The position numbers were made by a program, and so were the translations under genes. Source: an uncultured bacterium (GTDB taxonomy: Bacteria; Armatimonadota; UBA5829). Taken from it: DNA of 64,000 nucleotides. Positions 20,117 through 28,217 of the stretch are shown here, piece by piece. The stretch is from the NCBI GenBank assembly GCA_938074205.1, contig CALJES010000015.1, positions 1-64,000 of the forward strand, written 5' to 3'. How positions within the stretch are numbered: position 1 is the first letter of the stretch; each line of letters begins with the position of its first letter. A model generated the notes under the pieces. The model worked only from the letters and a program-made list of their open reading frames with translations, was not told the DNA's origin and did no database searches.

Positions 20117-20155
20117 CTGGCCCAGTGCTGCTGCGCTGGGCCAGCATTTGTTTTT
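20117..20155 (+). terminator. Rho-independent terminator after rpsI
   Basis: A perfect 9-bp stem (CTGGCCCAG / CTGGGCCAG) with a 10-base loop is followed by CATTTGTTTTT. It lies 32 bases after the rpsI stop and plausibly ends the whole ribosomal transcript. Confidence 0.9.
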
Positions 20156-20451
20156 AATGTAAGCAGCCAAAGGGGAGGGTAGGCTAGGCGGGCTGTAGAA
20201 GGTTCAAGTGTCCGATCTAACGTGGTGATAGGTAATGGCTGCACTGCAGGGCTGTCAAAGGTTCAGCGACAGCATTCACCGCGGGATCAGAAAGGTCCGT
20301 TGCTTACTCTGCGGTTTCGCCACAGCGCGAACAGTCGGACGCGTAGCCAGTCAACGTAGAGAAGTTCGGGGTAACTTCGATTCTCGCGTCCTGGCTCTTT
20401 GTTCGTACGACCTATCCGTTTCGAGAAGGGGATACTCGTGCCACGACACTG
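20156..20451. other. Intergenic stretch without a recognisable gene
   Basis: About 300 bases between the rpsI terminator and rluD. Both strands were read. The one plus-strand frame that stays open (from an ATG at 20235 into rluD) gives an Arg/Cys/Ser-rich translation with no recognisable motif. A small hairpin (GAAGTT / AACTTC) is visible around 20358-20375. The rluD promoter should lie here, but I see no convincing -35/-10 pair. Confidence 0.5.
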
Positions 20452-21453
20452 GTGACCCAGTTGAATACGTTGACTACGTTCGAACTAACGGTCGACGAGG
20501 GAGCTGGAGAGAGGCTTGACGTTTATATAGCCAGCCGGCTTGGAGATCTTTCACGTTCGACTGTGCAGAAGCTTGTCGAAAAAGGCAACGTTCTGGTCAA
20601 CGGACGGACTGTCCGTTCAAGCTATAAAGTTCGGCTCGGTGATCAAATAAGTATCTGCGTACCTGCCTCCGAGCCAACACATCTTACTCCTGAACTGATA
20701 CCTCTTGATATAGTTTATGAAGACCAGTATTTGCTTGTCGTTAACAAGCCTCGTGGAATGACTGTGCATCCGGCTCCTGGTTCGACACACGGGACACTAG
20801 TAAACGCTATTCTTGCTTATTGCGGTGACCTATCAGGTATAGGTGGCGAAGAACGACCCGGCATAGTTCACCGCTTGGACAAAGATACTTCGGGGCTTTT
20901 GGTTGTTGCCAAGACGGACGTTGCTCACCAAGAGCTTCAGCAGCAGATTCAGCGTCGAACGGCTGAAAGACACTATTTGGTTCTGGTTTGGGGTGAAACG
21001 AGATTCAACAAAGCCGTAGTTGACGCTCCTATTGGCAGACACCCTACTGACAGACAGCGCATGGCTGTCATAAAGGATACCGAGAGATACACAGCACGCG
21101 AGGCGATCACGAATCTTACTGTGCGGAACCGCTTTCGAGGTTTTACGCTCTTGGAAGCAAAACTAGACACAGGTCGCACGCATCAAATCCGCGTTCATTG
21201 TTCCTTTATCGGGCACCCCGTAGTAGGTGATCCCGTATATGGTGCTAAGGACAGAAAGCCGCCCTCGTGCTATAGTAAACAAGAGCAAGCTGAGTTGGTT
21301 GCGTTGATAGATTCTCTCGGCGGTCAGGCGTTGCATGCTTACCGTCTTTGTTTCGATCATCCAATATCGGGAGAAAGAATGTATTTTGAGGTCCCGCCGC
21401 CGCGGGAGATGGCGATGTTGATTGAATGGTTGGAAGGGCATTCGAACAGGTAA
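20452..21453 (+). CDS. rluD: RluA/RluD-family 23S rRNA pseudouridine synthase
   Basis: 333 residues from a GTG. An S4 RNA-binding domain ([19 protein letters not shown], about residues 15-75) precedes the catalytic domain with motif [18 protein letters not shown] and motif [17 protein letters not shown]143 of HRLD is the expected catalytic Asp. RluD-type enzymes make pseudouridines in helix 69 of 23S rRNA. The exact target cannot be told from sequence, so RluD is the most likely rather than certain name. Its end overlaps the next gene by 28 bases. Confidence 0.88.
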   Translation: MTQLNTLTTFELTVDEGAGERLDVYIASRLGDLSRSTVQKLVEKGNVLVNGRTVRSSYKVRLGDQISICVPASEPTHLTPELIPLDIVYEDQYLLVVNKPRGMTVHPAPGSTHGTLVNAILAYCGDLSGIGGEERPGIVHRLDKDTSGLLVVAKTDVAHQELQQQIQRRTAERHYLVLVWGETRFNKAVVDAPIGRHPTDRQRMAVIKDTERYTAREAITNLTVRNRFRGFTLLEAKLDTGRTHQIRVHCSFIGHPVVGDPVYGAKDRKPPSCYSKQEQAELVALIDSLGGQALHAYRLCFDHPISGERMYFEVPPPREMAMLIEWLEGHSNR

Positions 21454-21641
21454 AAGTAGGCGATATTGCGACAATGCGTAAGGCGCATGCCTGCGGGTCA
21501 TTTGATTGGCGGGTAGTACGCGTAGGAGCTGACATCGGTATAAAGTGTCTCAGGTGTGGCAGACGCGTGCTGCTCAGCCCGTCATATTTTCGAATGCGGT
21601 TGAAATTTTTAACAGAACAGAACTCAGCGGGAAGAGAGTAG
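21426..21641 (+). CDS. DUF951-family protein
   Basis: 71 residues. The pattern [20 protein letters not shown], then [19 protein letters not shown], is that of the DUF951 family, small proteins of unknown function with a conserved His-x-Cys-Gly-Ser and a C-x2-C pair, presumably a metal or nucleic-acid binding fold. The ATG lies inside rluD (28-base overlap); the upstream 8 or so residues are not conserved, but no other start codon is available. Probably translated from the rluD mRNA. Confidence 0.85.
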   Translation: MVGRAFEQVKVGDIATMRKAHACGSFDWRVVRVGADIGIKCLRCGRRVLLSPSYFRMRLKFLTEQNSAGRE

Positions 21642-21661
21642 GAATAGCGAGTTGATCTGAG

Positions 21662-22396
21662 ATGTCACGATTCTTCTGCGGTGCTTGTGGATGGAATTAT
21701 TGGCATTGGCGTGGGGTATTTTATCCTGAAGAGTTGCGGACATGGGACTGGTTAGGTTATTACGCACAGTTCTTTGACACGGTGGAGATCAATGCGTCAT
21801 TTTACCGGTTGCCGGAACGCAAGACGTTCGAACGGTGGCGCAAGGCAACACCGGACAGCTTCGTATTTGCTGTAAAGGCGAGCCGATATTTGACGCACGT
21901 TAAGAAACTAGTTGACCCTGAAGAACCGCTTCAAAGGCTGCTCGAGAGTTCGGATGGACTTGGCGAAAAACGCGGTCCCATATTGTTTCAATTTCCTCCT
22001 AGTTGGGAGATCGATTTAGATCGTCTTGAACAGTTTCTACGGATTCTGCCGTCAGGACTACGTACAGCCTTTGAGTTTCGCAACGACACGTGGCACACGA
22101 AGGAGCTTTGGGACTTGCTTTCGCGCTACGGTGCTGCCTACTGCATGATGGATTCCCCGGGATTGCCTCTTCACGTACGGCGGACGGCAGACTTCGCGTA
22201 TCTACGTATGCATTCCGGTGGAGAAGAGCACCGTGGTAATTATACCGACGAAGCTCTGGCCGTTTGGGCTGATAGGATTAGTCGGATGCTGCAAGATGGA
22301 GACTTCTACGTTTACTTCAACAATGATATCCACGGTTACGCTGTGCAAAACGCTCTGACTTTGCGGAAAATGGTTCTCGGCGAAAGCCACGGTTGA
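21662..22396 (+). CDS. DUF72 (YecE-like) family protein
   Basis: 244 residues, close to the usual family length. It shows DUF72 features: GACGWNYWHWRGVFYPEELR at the N-terminus, FFDTVEINASFYRLP, FVFAVKASRYLTHVKKL, then FQFPPSW, FEFRNDTWH and YFNNDIHGYAVQNA. The fold is TIM-barrel-like and the biochemical function is unknown. It follows the DUF951 gene by 20 bases on the same strand. Confidence 0.9.
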   Translation: MSRFFCGACGWNYWHWRGVFYPEELRTWDWLGYYAQFFDTVEINASFYRLPERKTFERWRKATPDSFVFAVKASRYLTHVKKLVDPEEPLQRLLESSDGLGEKRGPILFQFPPSWEIDLDRLEQFLRILPSGLRTAFEFRNDTWHTKELWDLLSRYGAAYCMMDSPGLPLHVRRTADFAYLRMHSGGEEHRGNYTDEALAVWADRISRMLQDGDFYVYFNNDIHGYAVQNALTLRKMVLGESHG

Positions 22397-22771
22397 GGCT
22401 TGCTCTTTCAAAGTTACTGTTTGCTTTGAGTTTGCATCCTCACTTTTGTGCTCCGACAAGTGGTTTGTAGCTGCCAACGTGTTAGTTTTTCCACAGCGAG
22501 TGGTGTGGCGTGGAAATACAAGTAATCTGCTCAGTTGGTAATCGGGTTCTTGTGCGGCATGAAGTTATTGTCCGCGAAAAGTGAATATCGAAAAAGTGAA
22601 TAGCAAGTTCTCGTTCCGTAACTATTTTTCTAGCTCAGATACTTAGCGAAGTAAGCGAGCCATTGGCTCAAAGGGGTGCTCAATATTGAGTCCTTCATGA
22701 AGATTCCTGGAGGACTGAATCTTGAGCATGCAAGAGACACAAAGGTTGCCTTAACAAAATAGGCGTGCAAT
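22397..22771. other. Intergenic stretch with clustered hairpins
   Basis: No gene is visible between the DUF72 stop and the structured RNA. The right half holds several stem-loops: GAGCC-ATT-GGCTC at 22657-22669 and the long inverted repeat listed separately. These could be part of the leader of the downstream RNA or end the DUF72 transcript; no T-run follows them. Confidence 0.5.
22677..22728. repeat. Long imperfect inverted repeat (hairpin)
   Basis: The arms at 22677-22695 and 22711-22728 pair as TGCTCAA/TTGAGCA, one mismatch, ATT/AAT, one mismatch, AGTCCT/AGGACT. This gives about 16 of 18 pairs with a 15-base loop. It stands 45 bases upstream of the GEMM-like RNA. It has no poly-T, so it is not an ordinary terminator. 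Confidence 0.75.
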
Positions 22772-22968
22772 AGACACCGACAAGGGCAAAACCCGAGCGA
22801 TCGGGTGACGCAAAGCCGTGGGGCTCACAGCCGTCCGGGGATAGTAACCGCCAATCAGCGCTCTTGGTTGCCGGGCTCGGACTGCGGCTTGAGCTAGCCG
22901 GGCTGCCGAAGGTCTGGAAAAGCCGTGATCAAGTGGGTTAGAACCTGCTTTGTAGCTTGCCGGTGTCT
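22772..22968 (+). ncRNA. c-di-GMP-I (GEMM)-like riboswitch aptamer, no downstream gene
   Basis: The 5' half matches the GEMM core: ACAAGGGCAAA, then a GNRA-capped helix (ACCCGA-GCGA-TCGGGT), then GACGCAAAGCC at 22808-22818. The ends close in a perfect 8-bp stem, AGACACCG at 22772-22779 with CGGTGTCT at 22961-22968, with GTAGC just before the 3' strand. Two internal copies of GCCGGGCT (around 22870 and 22897) also resemble the 3' GEMM consensus. The P3 region is much longer than the usual ~40 bases. A strong hairpin follows at once and the next plus-strand gene starts about 1.3 kb away, so this may be a stand-alone regulatory RNA. Confidence 0.55.
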
Positions 22969-22981
22969 GCCACAATACAGA

Positions 22982-23006
22982 TGAGGCGAGGTTCTACCTC
23001 GCCTCA
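22982..23006. terminator. Terminator-like hairpin between the RNA and the convergent hydrolase gene
   Basis: A perfect 11-bp stem (TGAGGCGAGGT / ACCTCGCCTCA) with a TCT loop. It ends the structured RNA on the plus strand and lies 30 bases past the stop of the minus-strand hydrolase. The T-run is weak on both sides, so the efficiency is uncertain. Confidence 0.7.
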
Positions 23007-23035
23007 CTCATTATCCGGCGTGACTCAATAGATAC

Positions 23036-24079
23036 TTACAGCCACTTGTCTAGCCACTGGTAAGCAACCTCTCCGTGAAACTGATGTCCACCGTCGAAGA
23101 CATCGTGTTCAACGTGATCGGGTACCCCGTAGACCTGGTATGCTTTCTTGACTTTTACAAATGCTCTACGGGCGGCATCAATTGGAAAGCCGGAGTCCAT
23201 TAGCCCGCTTTCAATTAGCAACGGTCGCGGTGCGATCATTGCTGCTATGTCGGCTAGATCGAAATATCTGCGCAGCGCGGGCACGAACTGCGATCCGCAG
23301 AAGTTAGCGTTGTTTACTACAAACACTTCCAACTCCGACAGGTAGCCACTTACGACCGCAGCTTTGATGCGCTTGTCCAAAGCCGTCGTCCAAAGCGTCA
23401 TTGTTCCGCCGAAACTCAGTCCGACACATCCGATCCTGTCCGGATCTACTTCTGGCCGCTCGCATAGATAATCCAGCGCTCGGCAAGTGTCGTGTATGTC
23501 TAGTGCCAGCAGGTTAATTCCTAGTAGGGAGCCTCTTATGAAATGCACGTTACACAAATCACGTCCCCAAAGTGAGAAGCCGGCTTCTCTGCGTTCTCCG
23601 AAGCATCTGTAGTCAAATGTCAACGTCACGTACCCGCGTTTGGCAAACTGGACGGCATAATCGTAGTTGTGTTGCTCTATGCACTGCTGCACTTGTTCGA
23701 CCGAATAGTCAGGCCGCGGTTCGATCACCCCCGCAACTGCGCAGCAACCTGGGCCATGTCCGTGCAGGCACAAAAGGGCACGCGACGGCCTTTCCAACAC
23801 TTTCGGTATAAGAAGATATCCTGGCACTGAAGACAGCGGATCCGAATCAAAAACAATCTTGTGCCTTATATAATCGCCCTTGTCAACACTTTCCAGGACC
23901 TCCGCTTGAAGAGGAGCCCACTCGGGCATTTCGCTCAATAAGTCTCTGACTTTAGCCACAGCTTTAGTGCGCCACGCTCTCGCTTCGTGTTCGTCAGAGG
24001 CATCGAATGCACAAAGCGGCTCCATCTTTCGGCAACGGGCGTTGAAATAGTCGGTTGTAGAGAACATACGGCCCGCCAC
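23036..24079 (-). CDS. Alpha/beta hydrolase, acetyl-xylan-esterase/dienelactone-hydrolase-like
   Basis: 347 residues from a GTG at 24079, which has GGAAGG ten bases upstream; an ATG at 24067 or the longer frame to 24220 are alternatives. The core is an alpha/beta hydrolase: ALLCLHGHGPG for the oxyanion region, nucleophile elbow GCVGLSFGGTM, an acid in LIESGLMDSGFP and the catalytic His in DGGHQFHGE. This resembles the large esterases acting on carbohydrate esters (abhydrolase 7/AXE1-like). No signal peptide is apparent, so it is probably cytoplasmic. The substrate is not known. Confidence 0.82.
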   Translation of the reverse strand: MAGRMFSTTDYFNARCRKMEPLCAFDASDEHEARAWRTKAVAKVRDLLSEMPEWAPLQAEVLESVDKGDYIRHKIVFDSDPLSSVPGYLLIPKVLERPSRALLCLHGHGPGCCAVAGVIEPRPDYSVEQVQQCIEQHNYDYAVQFAKRGYVTLTFDYRCFGERREAGFSLWGRDLCNVHFIRGSLLGINLLALDIHDTCRALDYLCERPEVDPDRIGCVGLSFGGTMTLWTTALDKRIKAAVVSGYLSELEVFVVNNANFCGSQFVPALRRYFDLADIAAMIAPRPLLIESGLMDSGFPIDAARRAFVKVKKAYQVYGVPDHVEHDVFDGGHQFHGEVAYQWLDKWL

Positions 24080-24348
24080 GCTATCATCACCTTCCCTGTA
24101 AGCACTGCCTATTTCGCGGGGTGGGTTTTGAATTCCTCTTTTTTGGCCAATTCTCAGAAGATGACACGATTTGAATGCGTATTCAGGCGACTGGTAGAAT
24201 ATTGCATAGGATTGGTACATATTGATATACAGATTTTCCGTTGTTAGTACCTAATTTCCGCAGTTGGATTAGAGCCTTATGGGTTCTTGCAAAACGCGCT
24301 CAAGCGCGCAGGTGGATGCTCTACCGAATTACTTCGTTCGCACTACGT

Positions 24349-25131
24349 ATGGGTGAATGTAGAATCGTAGCAGGAATAGATATTGGCTCCTTGAGTACTG
24401 ATGTAGTCCTCTTGCGGGGGAAGGACATCTTGTCGTACGCAATAGTGCCAACCTTACCAACCGGCCAAGAAGCTGCTAACAAGGGATTCAATGTGGCTCT
24501 TGAAAAAGCCAACCTTCGCTTAGAAGAAATCTTAAGAATAGTTGCTACGGGGTATGGCAGGCACAGTACAACTTTGGCGCACAAAGCTGTAACAGAGATA
24601 ACCTGCCACGCGGTTGGTGCAAGGAGTATCTACCCAGAAGTTCGCACTGTGATAGATATAGGTGGTCAGGACAGCAAGGTCATAAAACTTGCTTCTGACG
24701 GTAGAGTAGAAGATTTTGTTATGAATGACAAGTGTGCTGCCGGAACGGGCCGATTCTTGGAGGTGATGGCTCGTTCTTTGGACGTGCCTTTGGAATCTAT
24801 GGGTTATCTTTCATCTTTGGCATCCCAGAACGTACGGATCACGGCTACTTGTACGGTGTTTGCCGAATCAGAGGTCGTTGCGTTGATTGCGCAAGGCGTT
24901 CCAAAAGAAGACATCGTGAAAGGCCTTCATCGTGCAATAGCAGAACGTATCGCGGGCATGGTTTGCAGGCTACGCGCCAAGCCGCCATTTGTAATGACGG
25001 GCGGAGTGGCAAAGAACAAAGGTGTAGTCTTGGCGATACGCGAAGTGTTGAATTCGGATGTTTGTGTTCCTGATGAACCCCAAATCGTTGGAGCCCTCGG
25101 CGCAGCGCTTCTTGCTCAGTCTGACGAGTAG
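24349..25131 (+). CDS. 2-hydroxyacyl-CoA dehydratase activase (BadF/BcrA/HgdC family)
   Basis: 260 residues from the ATG at 24349; the upstream open frame is not conserved. The ASKHA ATPase motifs are clear: VAGIDIGSLSTDVVLL (phosphate 1) and VIDIGGQDSKVIKL (phosphate 2). The two cysteines expected to hold the interdimer [4Fe-4S] cluster are in NDKCAAGTGRF and ATCTVFAESEV, and VMTGGVAKNKGV is the adenosine motif. Such proteins use ATP to inject one electron into 2-hydroxyacyl-CoA dehydratases or benzoyl-CoA reductases. No dehydratase subunits lie in this window, so the partner is elsewhere. Activity implies anaerobic or microaerobic metabolism. Confidence 0.9.
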   Translation: MGECRIVAGIDIGSLSTDVVLLRGKDILSYAIVPTLPTGQEAANKGFNVALEKANLRLEEILRIVATGYGRHSTTLAHKAVTEITCHAVGARSIYPEVRTVIDIGGQDSKVIKLASDGRVEDFVMNDKCAAGTGRFLEVMARSLDVPLESMGYLSSLASQNVRITATCTVFAESEVVALIAQGVPKEDIVKGLHRAIAERIAGMVCRLRAKPPFVMTGGVAKNKGVVLAIREVLNSDVCVPDEPQIVGALGAALLAQSDE

Positions 25132-25296
25132 CCAATCTTGCATATCCGGACGGCGATGCGAGTAAAGAGGTTGTACCTGCTTTCTTCAAATCACTAGAAT
25201 AGTTTGCCTTCTCTCCGAACTTTTTTCTGAACCTCTACGCAATGGCTTTGTATTTAGAACCAACAGATTGACCCTCAGTAGCAGGCACACACCATC

Positions 25297-25326
25297 TTGT
25301 CGAGAAAGGTCGGTATCTGGTACACT
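25297..25326 (+). promoter_or_regulatory. Possible ppdK promoter
   Basis: TTGTCG and TACACT are separated by 18 bases, 37 bases before the ppdK ATG. Both boxes are imperfect matches to the sigma-70 consensus. Confidence 0.35.
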
Positions 25327-25362
25327 AGATGTCGGCATACTACTGACCAGGAGGACGACTAT

Positions 25363-28050
25363 ATGTCTAACAAGAAACGCGTTTACCTTTTCCGAGAGGG
25401 TAACGCCAGCATGCGTGACCTGCTGGGCGGAAAGGGCGCTAATCTTTGTGAGATGACAAACCTAGGCTTGCCAGTGCCACCCGGCTTTGTTATCACGACC
25501 GAAGTTTGCAACGAGTACCACAAGACGGGCAGTTTGCCAGATGGCCTTTGGGATGAAGTTCTTGTTGCGCTCGCTGATGTGGAACGCGATATGGGCAAGA
25601 AGCTAGGAGATCCCCAAAATCCGTTGCTTGTCTCAGTGCGTTCGGGTGCGAAGTTTTCAATGCCCGGTATGATGGATACTATCCTCAATCTAGGGCTGAA
25701 CGATGAAACACTCCATGGGCTCATTGCCCAAACCGGCAACGAAAGATTTGGCTACGATGCTTACCGTCGGTTCCTGATGATGTTCTCCGATATCGTTCTG
25801 TCGAGCGATTATCCGGACTTAGCTAAGCACAATTTCGAGCACATTTTCGATGAGCTTAAGCACACTAAGGGTGCCAAGTTGGATACCGATGTAGATGCAG
25901 CCGGTTTGAAAGAGCTCGTCGGAAAATACAAGGAATACTTCCACAAGGTTACCGGAAAGGATTTCCCGACCGATCCGATGGAGCAGCTCCGTCTTGCTGT
26001 AATAGCCGTCTTCAAGAGCTGGAATAACGAGCGTGCTGTGATCTACCGCAACCGCGAGAAGATTCCTCACGACCTAGGAACTGCTGTCAACGTGCAAACG
26101 ATGGTTTTTGGCAACATGGGCGACGACAGTGGTACGGGAGTGGCTTTCACTCGCAACCCTGCTACCGGTGAGAAGAGGCTTTTTGGCGAATTCCTGAAGA
26201 ATGCACAAGGTGAGGACGTCGTCGCCGGCGTTCGGACACCTCAGCAGATTGACCAGCTTGAGAAAGAGTTTCCTCAGATCTATCGGCAGTTGGTCGAGAT
26301 AGCCGATAAGCTCGAAAAACACTACCGAGACATGCAGGATATAGAATTCACCATAGAGAAAGGCAGACTCTTTATTCTGCAGTGTCGCGCAGGCAAGAGA
26401 ACCGCGCAAGCTGCCGTGAAGATTGCTGTCGATATGGTCAACGAGGGTCTGATAAACAAAGAAGTGGCACTCACACGAGTCGCTCCGGAGGCAGTAGAAC
26501 AGTTGCTTGCTCCAAGAATAAAGCTTCCGCCGGAGAGCAGACCAAAACCTCTTGCAAAGGGCTTGAATGCTGGGCCTGGTGGAGCATGTGGCAAAGTTGC
26601 TCTCGACTCGAAGACTGCAATTGAGATGGCTGAGAAGGGCGACAGCGTGATACTCGTCAGAAAAGAAACGAACCCTGACGATCTGGGCGGCATGCTTGCT
26701 TCCAAAGGCGTTCTTACAGCTCTCGGTGGCCGCACTAGCCACGCTGCACTTGTAGCCAGGCAGTTCGGTATTCCGACGGTCTGCGGATGCGGCGCAATAA
26801 AGATCGATGAAGCTGCCCGCCAGTTCTCAGTGGACGGAGTAGTCGTTAAGGAGGGCGACGTAATCACCATAGATGGCACGCTGGGCGAGGTTTATAATGC
26901 GGCACTTGAGACGGAAGAACCTAAGGGCCTGACCGGAGATGGTGCAGTCTTTATGTCCTGGGCGGACGAAGTGCGCAAGCTCGGTGTGCGCGCCAATGCG
27001 GATACGCCGGAGCATGCTGCAGAGGCTGTGGAACTGGGCGCAGAAGGCATCGGTCTTTGCCGAACTGAACACATGTTCCTCGGTGCGGACCGTGTGCCGC
27101 TGGTGCGCGATATGATTCTAGCTGAGGATGAGGAGACAAGGCAGAAAGCTATCGACAAACTATTGCCGCTCCAGCGGAGGGACTTTGTAGGTATATTCAA
27201 GGCGATGGGCGGCAGGCCTGTTACGATCCGCCTTATCGATCCGCCGCTACACGAGTTTCTTCCTCCGCTCGTAAGCCTGGAAGTTGAGGTTTGTGAGCTC
27301 AAGTGCAAAAATCCAAACTCGCCGGAATTGGTCGAGAAAGAGAAGCTGCTCGCCAAGGTGCGAGAGATGCACGAAGCCAATCCAATGCTGGGGCTACGTG
27401 GTTGCAGACTGTCGATAGTATTTCCGGGAATCGTTAACATGCAGGTCAGCGCGATTATCGGTGCTGCGTGCGAGGTCAAGAAATCAGGCATGGACGTGCA
27501 CCCGGAGATTATGATTCCGTTGGTGAGCACCGTGAACGAGCTTACGTACCTCAAGGCGCAGCTTGATGAGGTAGCAAAGAAGACTATGACCGATGAAGGA
27601 TGCGAAGTCGACTACCAGTTCGGCACGATGATCGAAGTGCCACGTGCCGCGTTAACTGCCGACGAAATTGCGACCGAGGCAGCCTTCTTCAGCTTCGGTA
27701 CAAATGACCTTACGCAGATGGGTTACGGCATCTCGAGAGACGACGCAGGCAAATTCCTTCGAGTGTATCTCGAAAAAGGGATATTCAAGAACGATCCTAC
27801 CGAAACCATAGACCAAAAGGGAGTAGGACGGATGATGCAGATCTGCGTGGAAGATGCTCGGCGAGTTAATCCAACCATCAAGCTCGGAATCTGCGGCGAG
27901 CACGGGGGCGAGCCAGAGTCTGTGAAGTTCTGTCATCGGTTAGGGTTGAACTATGTGTCTTGTTCGCCGAAACGAATACCAGTGGCGCGCTTAGCAGCTG
28001 CACAGGCGGTTATCGAGGAAAAGGGATTGGCTGAGCAGAGAGACAAGTAG
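25363..28050 (+). CDS. ppdK: Pyruvate, phosphate dikinase
   Basis: 895 residues from the ATG at 25363, with GGAGGA seven bases upstream; a longer frame to 25297 lacks conservation. The N-terminal ATP-grasp part starts LLGGKGANLCEMTNLGLPVP. The phospho-carrier His is H460 in GGRTSHAALVARQFGIPT. The C-terminal PEP/pyruvate barrel includes GLCRTEHMF, and GICGEHGGEP with the acid/base C844. It interconverts pyruvate + ATP + Pi with PEP + AMP + PPi, serving glycolysis or gluconeogenesis. Full length and followed by a strong terminator, so it is probably monocistronic. Confidence 0.97.
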   Translation: MSNKKRVYLFREGNASMRDLLGGKGANLCEMTNLGLPVPPGFVITTEVCNEYHKTGSLPDGLWDEVLVALADVERDMGKKLGDPQNPLLVSVRSGAKFSMPGMMDTILNLGLNDETLHGLIAQTGNERFGYDAYRRFLMMFSDIVLSSDYPDLAKHNFEHIFDELKHTKGAKLDTDVDAAGLKELVGKYKEYFHKVTGKDFPTDPMEQLRLAVIAVFKSWNNERAVIYRNREKIPHDLGTAVNVQTMVFGNMGDDSGTGVAFTRNPATGEKRLFGEFLKNAQGEDVVAGVRTPQQIDQLEKEFPQIYRQLVEIADKLEKHYRDMQDIEFTIEKGRLFILQCRAGKRTAQAAVKIAVDMVNEGLINKEVALTRVAPEAVEQLLAPRIKLPPESRPKPLAKGLNAGPGGACGKVALDSKTAIEMAEKGDSVILVRKETNPDDLGGMLASKGVLTALGGRTSHAALVARQFGIPTVCGCGAIKIDEAARQFSVDGVVVKEGDVITIDGTLGEVYNAALETEEPKGLTGDGAVFMSWADEVRKLGVRANADTPEHAAEAVELGAEGIGLCRTEHMFLGADRVPLVRDMILAEDEETRQKAIDKLLPLQRRDFVGIFKAMGGRPVTIRLIDPPLHEFLPPLVSLEVEVCELKCKNPNSPELVEKEKLLAKVREMHEANPMLGLRGCRLSIVFPGIVNMQVSAIIGAACEVKKSGMDVHPEIMIPLVSTVNELTYLKAQLDEVAKKTMTDEGCEVDYQFGTMIEVPRAALTADEIATEAAFFSFGTNDLTQMGYGISRDDAGKFLRVYLEKGIFKNDPTETIDQKGVGRMMQICVEDARRVNPTIKLGICGEHGGEPESVKFCHRLGLNYVSCSPKRIPVARLAAAQAVIEEKGLAEQRDK

Positions 28051-28086
28051 TAGGCGTAATTTGATCAAGTCAGTTTGAGCTGATAC

Positions 28087-28122
28087 GCGGGCAGGATTGC
28101 GAGATCCTGCCCGCTTCTTGTT
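28087..28122 (+). terminator. Rho-independent terminator after ppdK
   Basis: A perfect 11-bp stem, GCGGGCAGGAT / ATCCTGCCCGC, with a 6-base loop is followed by TTCTTGTT. It lies 37 bases past the ppdK stop. Confidence 0.92.
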
Positions 28123-28217
28123 AGTGCATAGCGCAACTCAGCTTTCACAGAACAGGAAAAAGTAAGTAATACAGTTACGAAGTACTTGAGCCTTTAAGAG
28201 ACTGATATGGAAAATAG

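Noticed and set aside
20195-20220. GGTTCAAG resembling a tRNA T-loop
   Set aside because: The flanking bases do not form the T stem and no acceptor or anticodon arm can be found around it.
20235-20519. Open frame of 94 codons before and into rluD
   Set aside because: Its translation is Arg/Cys/Ser-rich, has no motif and overlaps the S4 domain of rluD out of frame; no ribosome binding site.
22772-22968. RNase P RNA, tmRNA or SRP RNA as identity of the structured RNA
   Set aside because: The conserved GAGGAAAGTCC, tmRNA tag frame and SRP GGAAGGAAGCA-type loops are absent, whereas GACGCAAAGCC fits GEMM.
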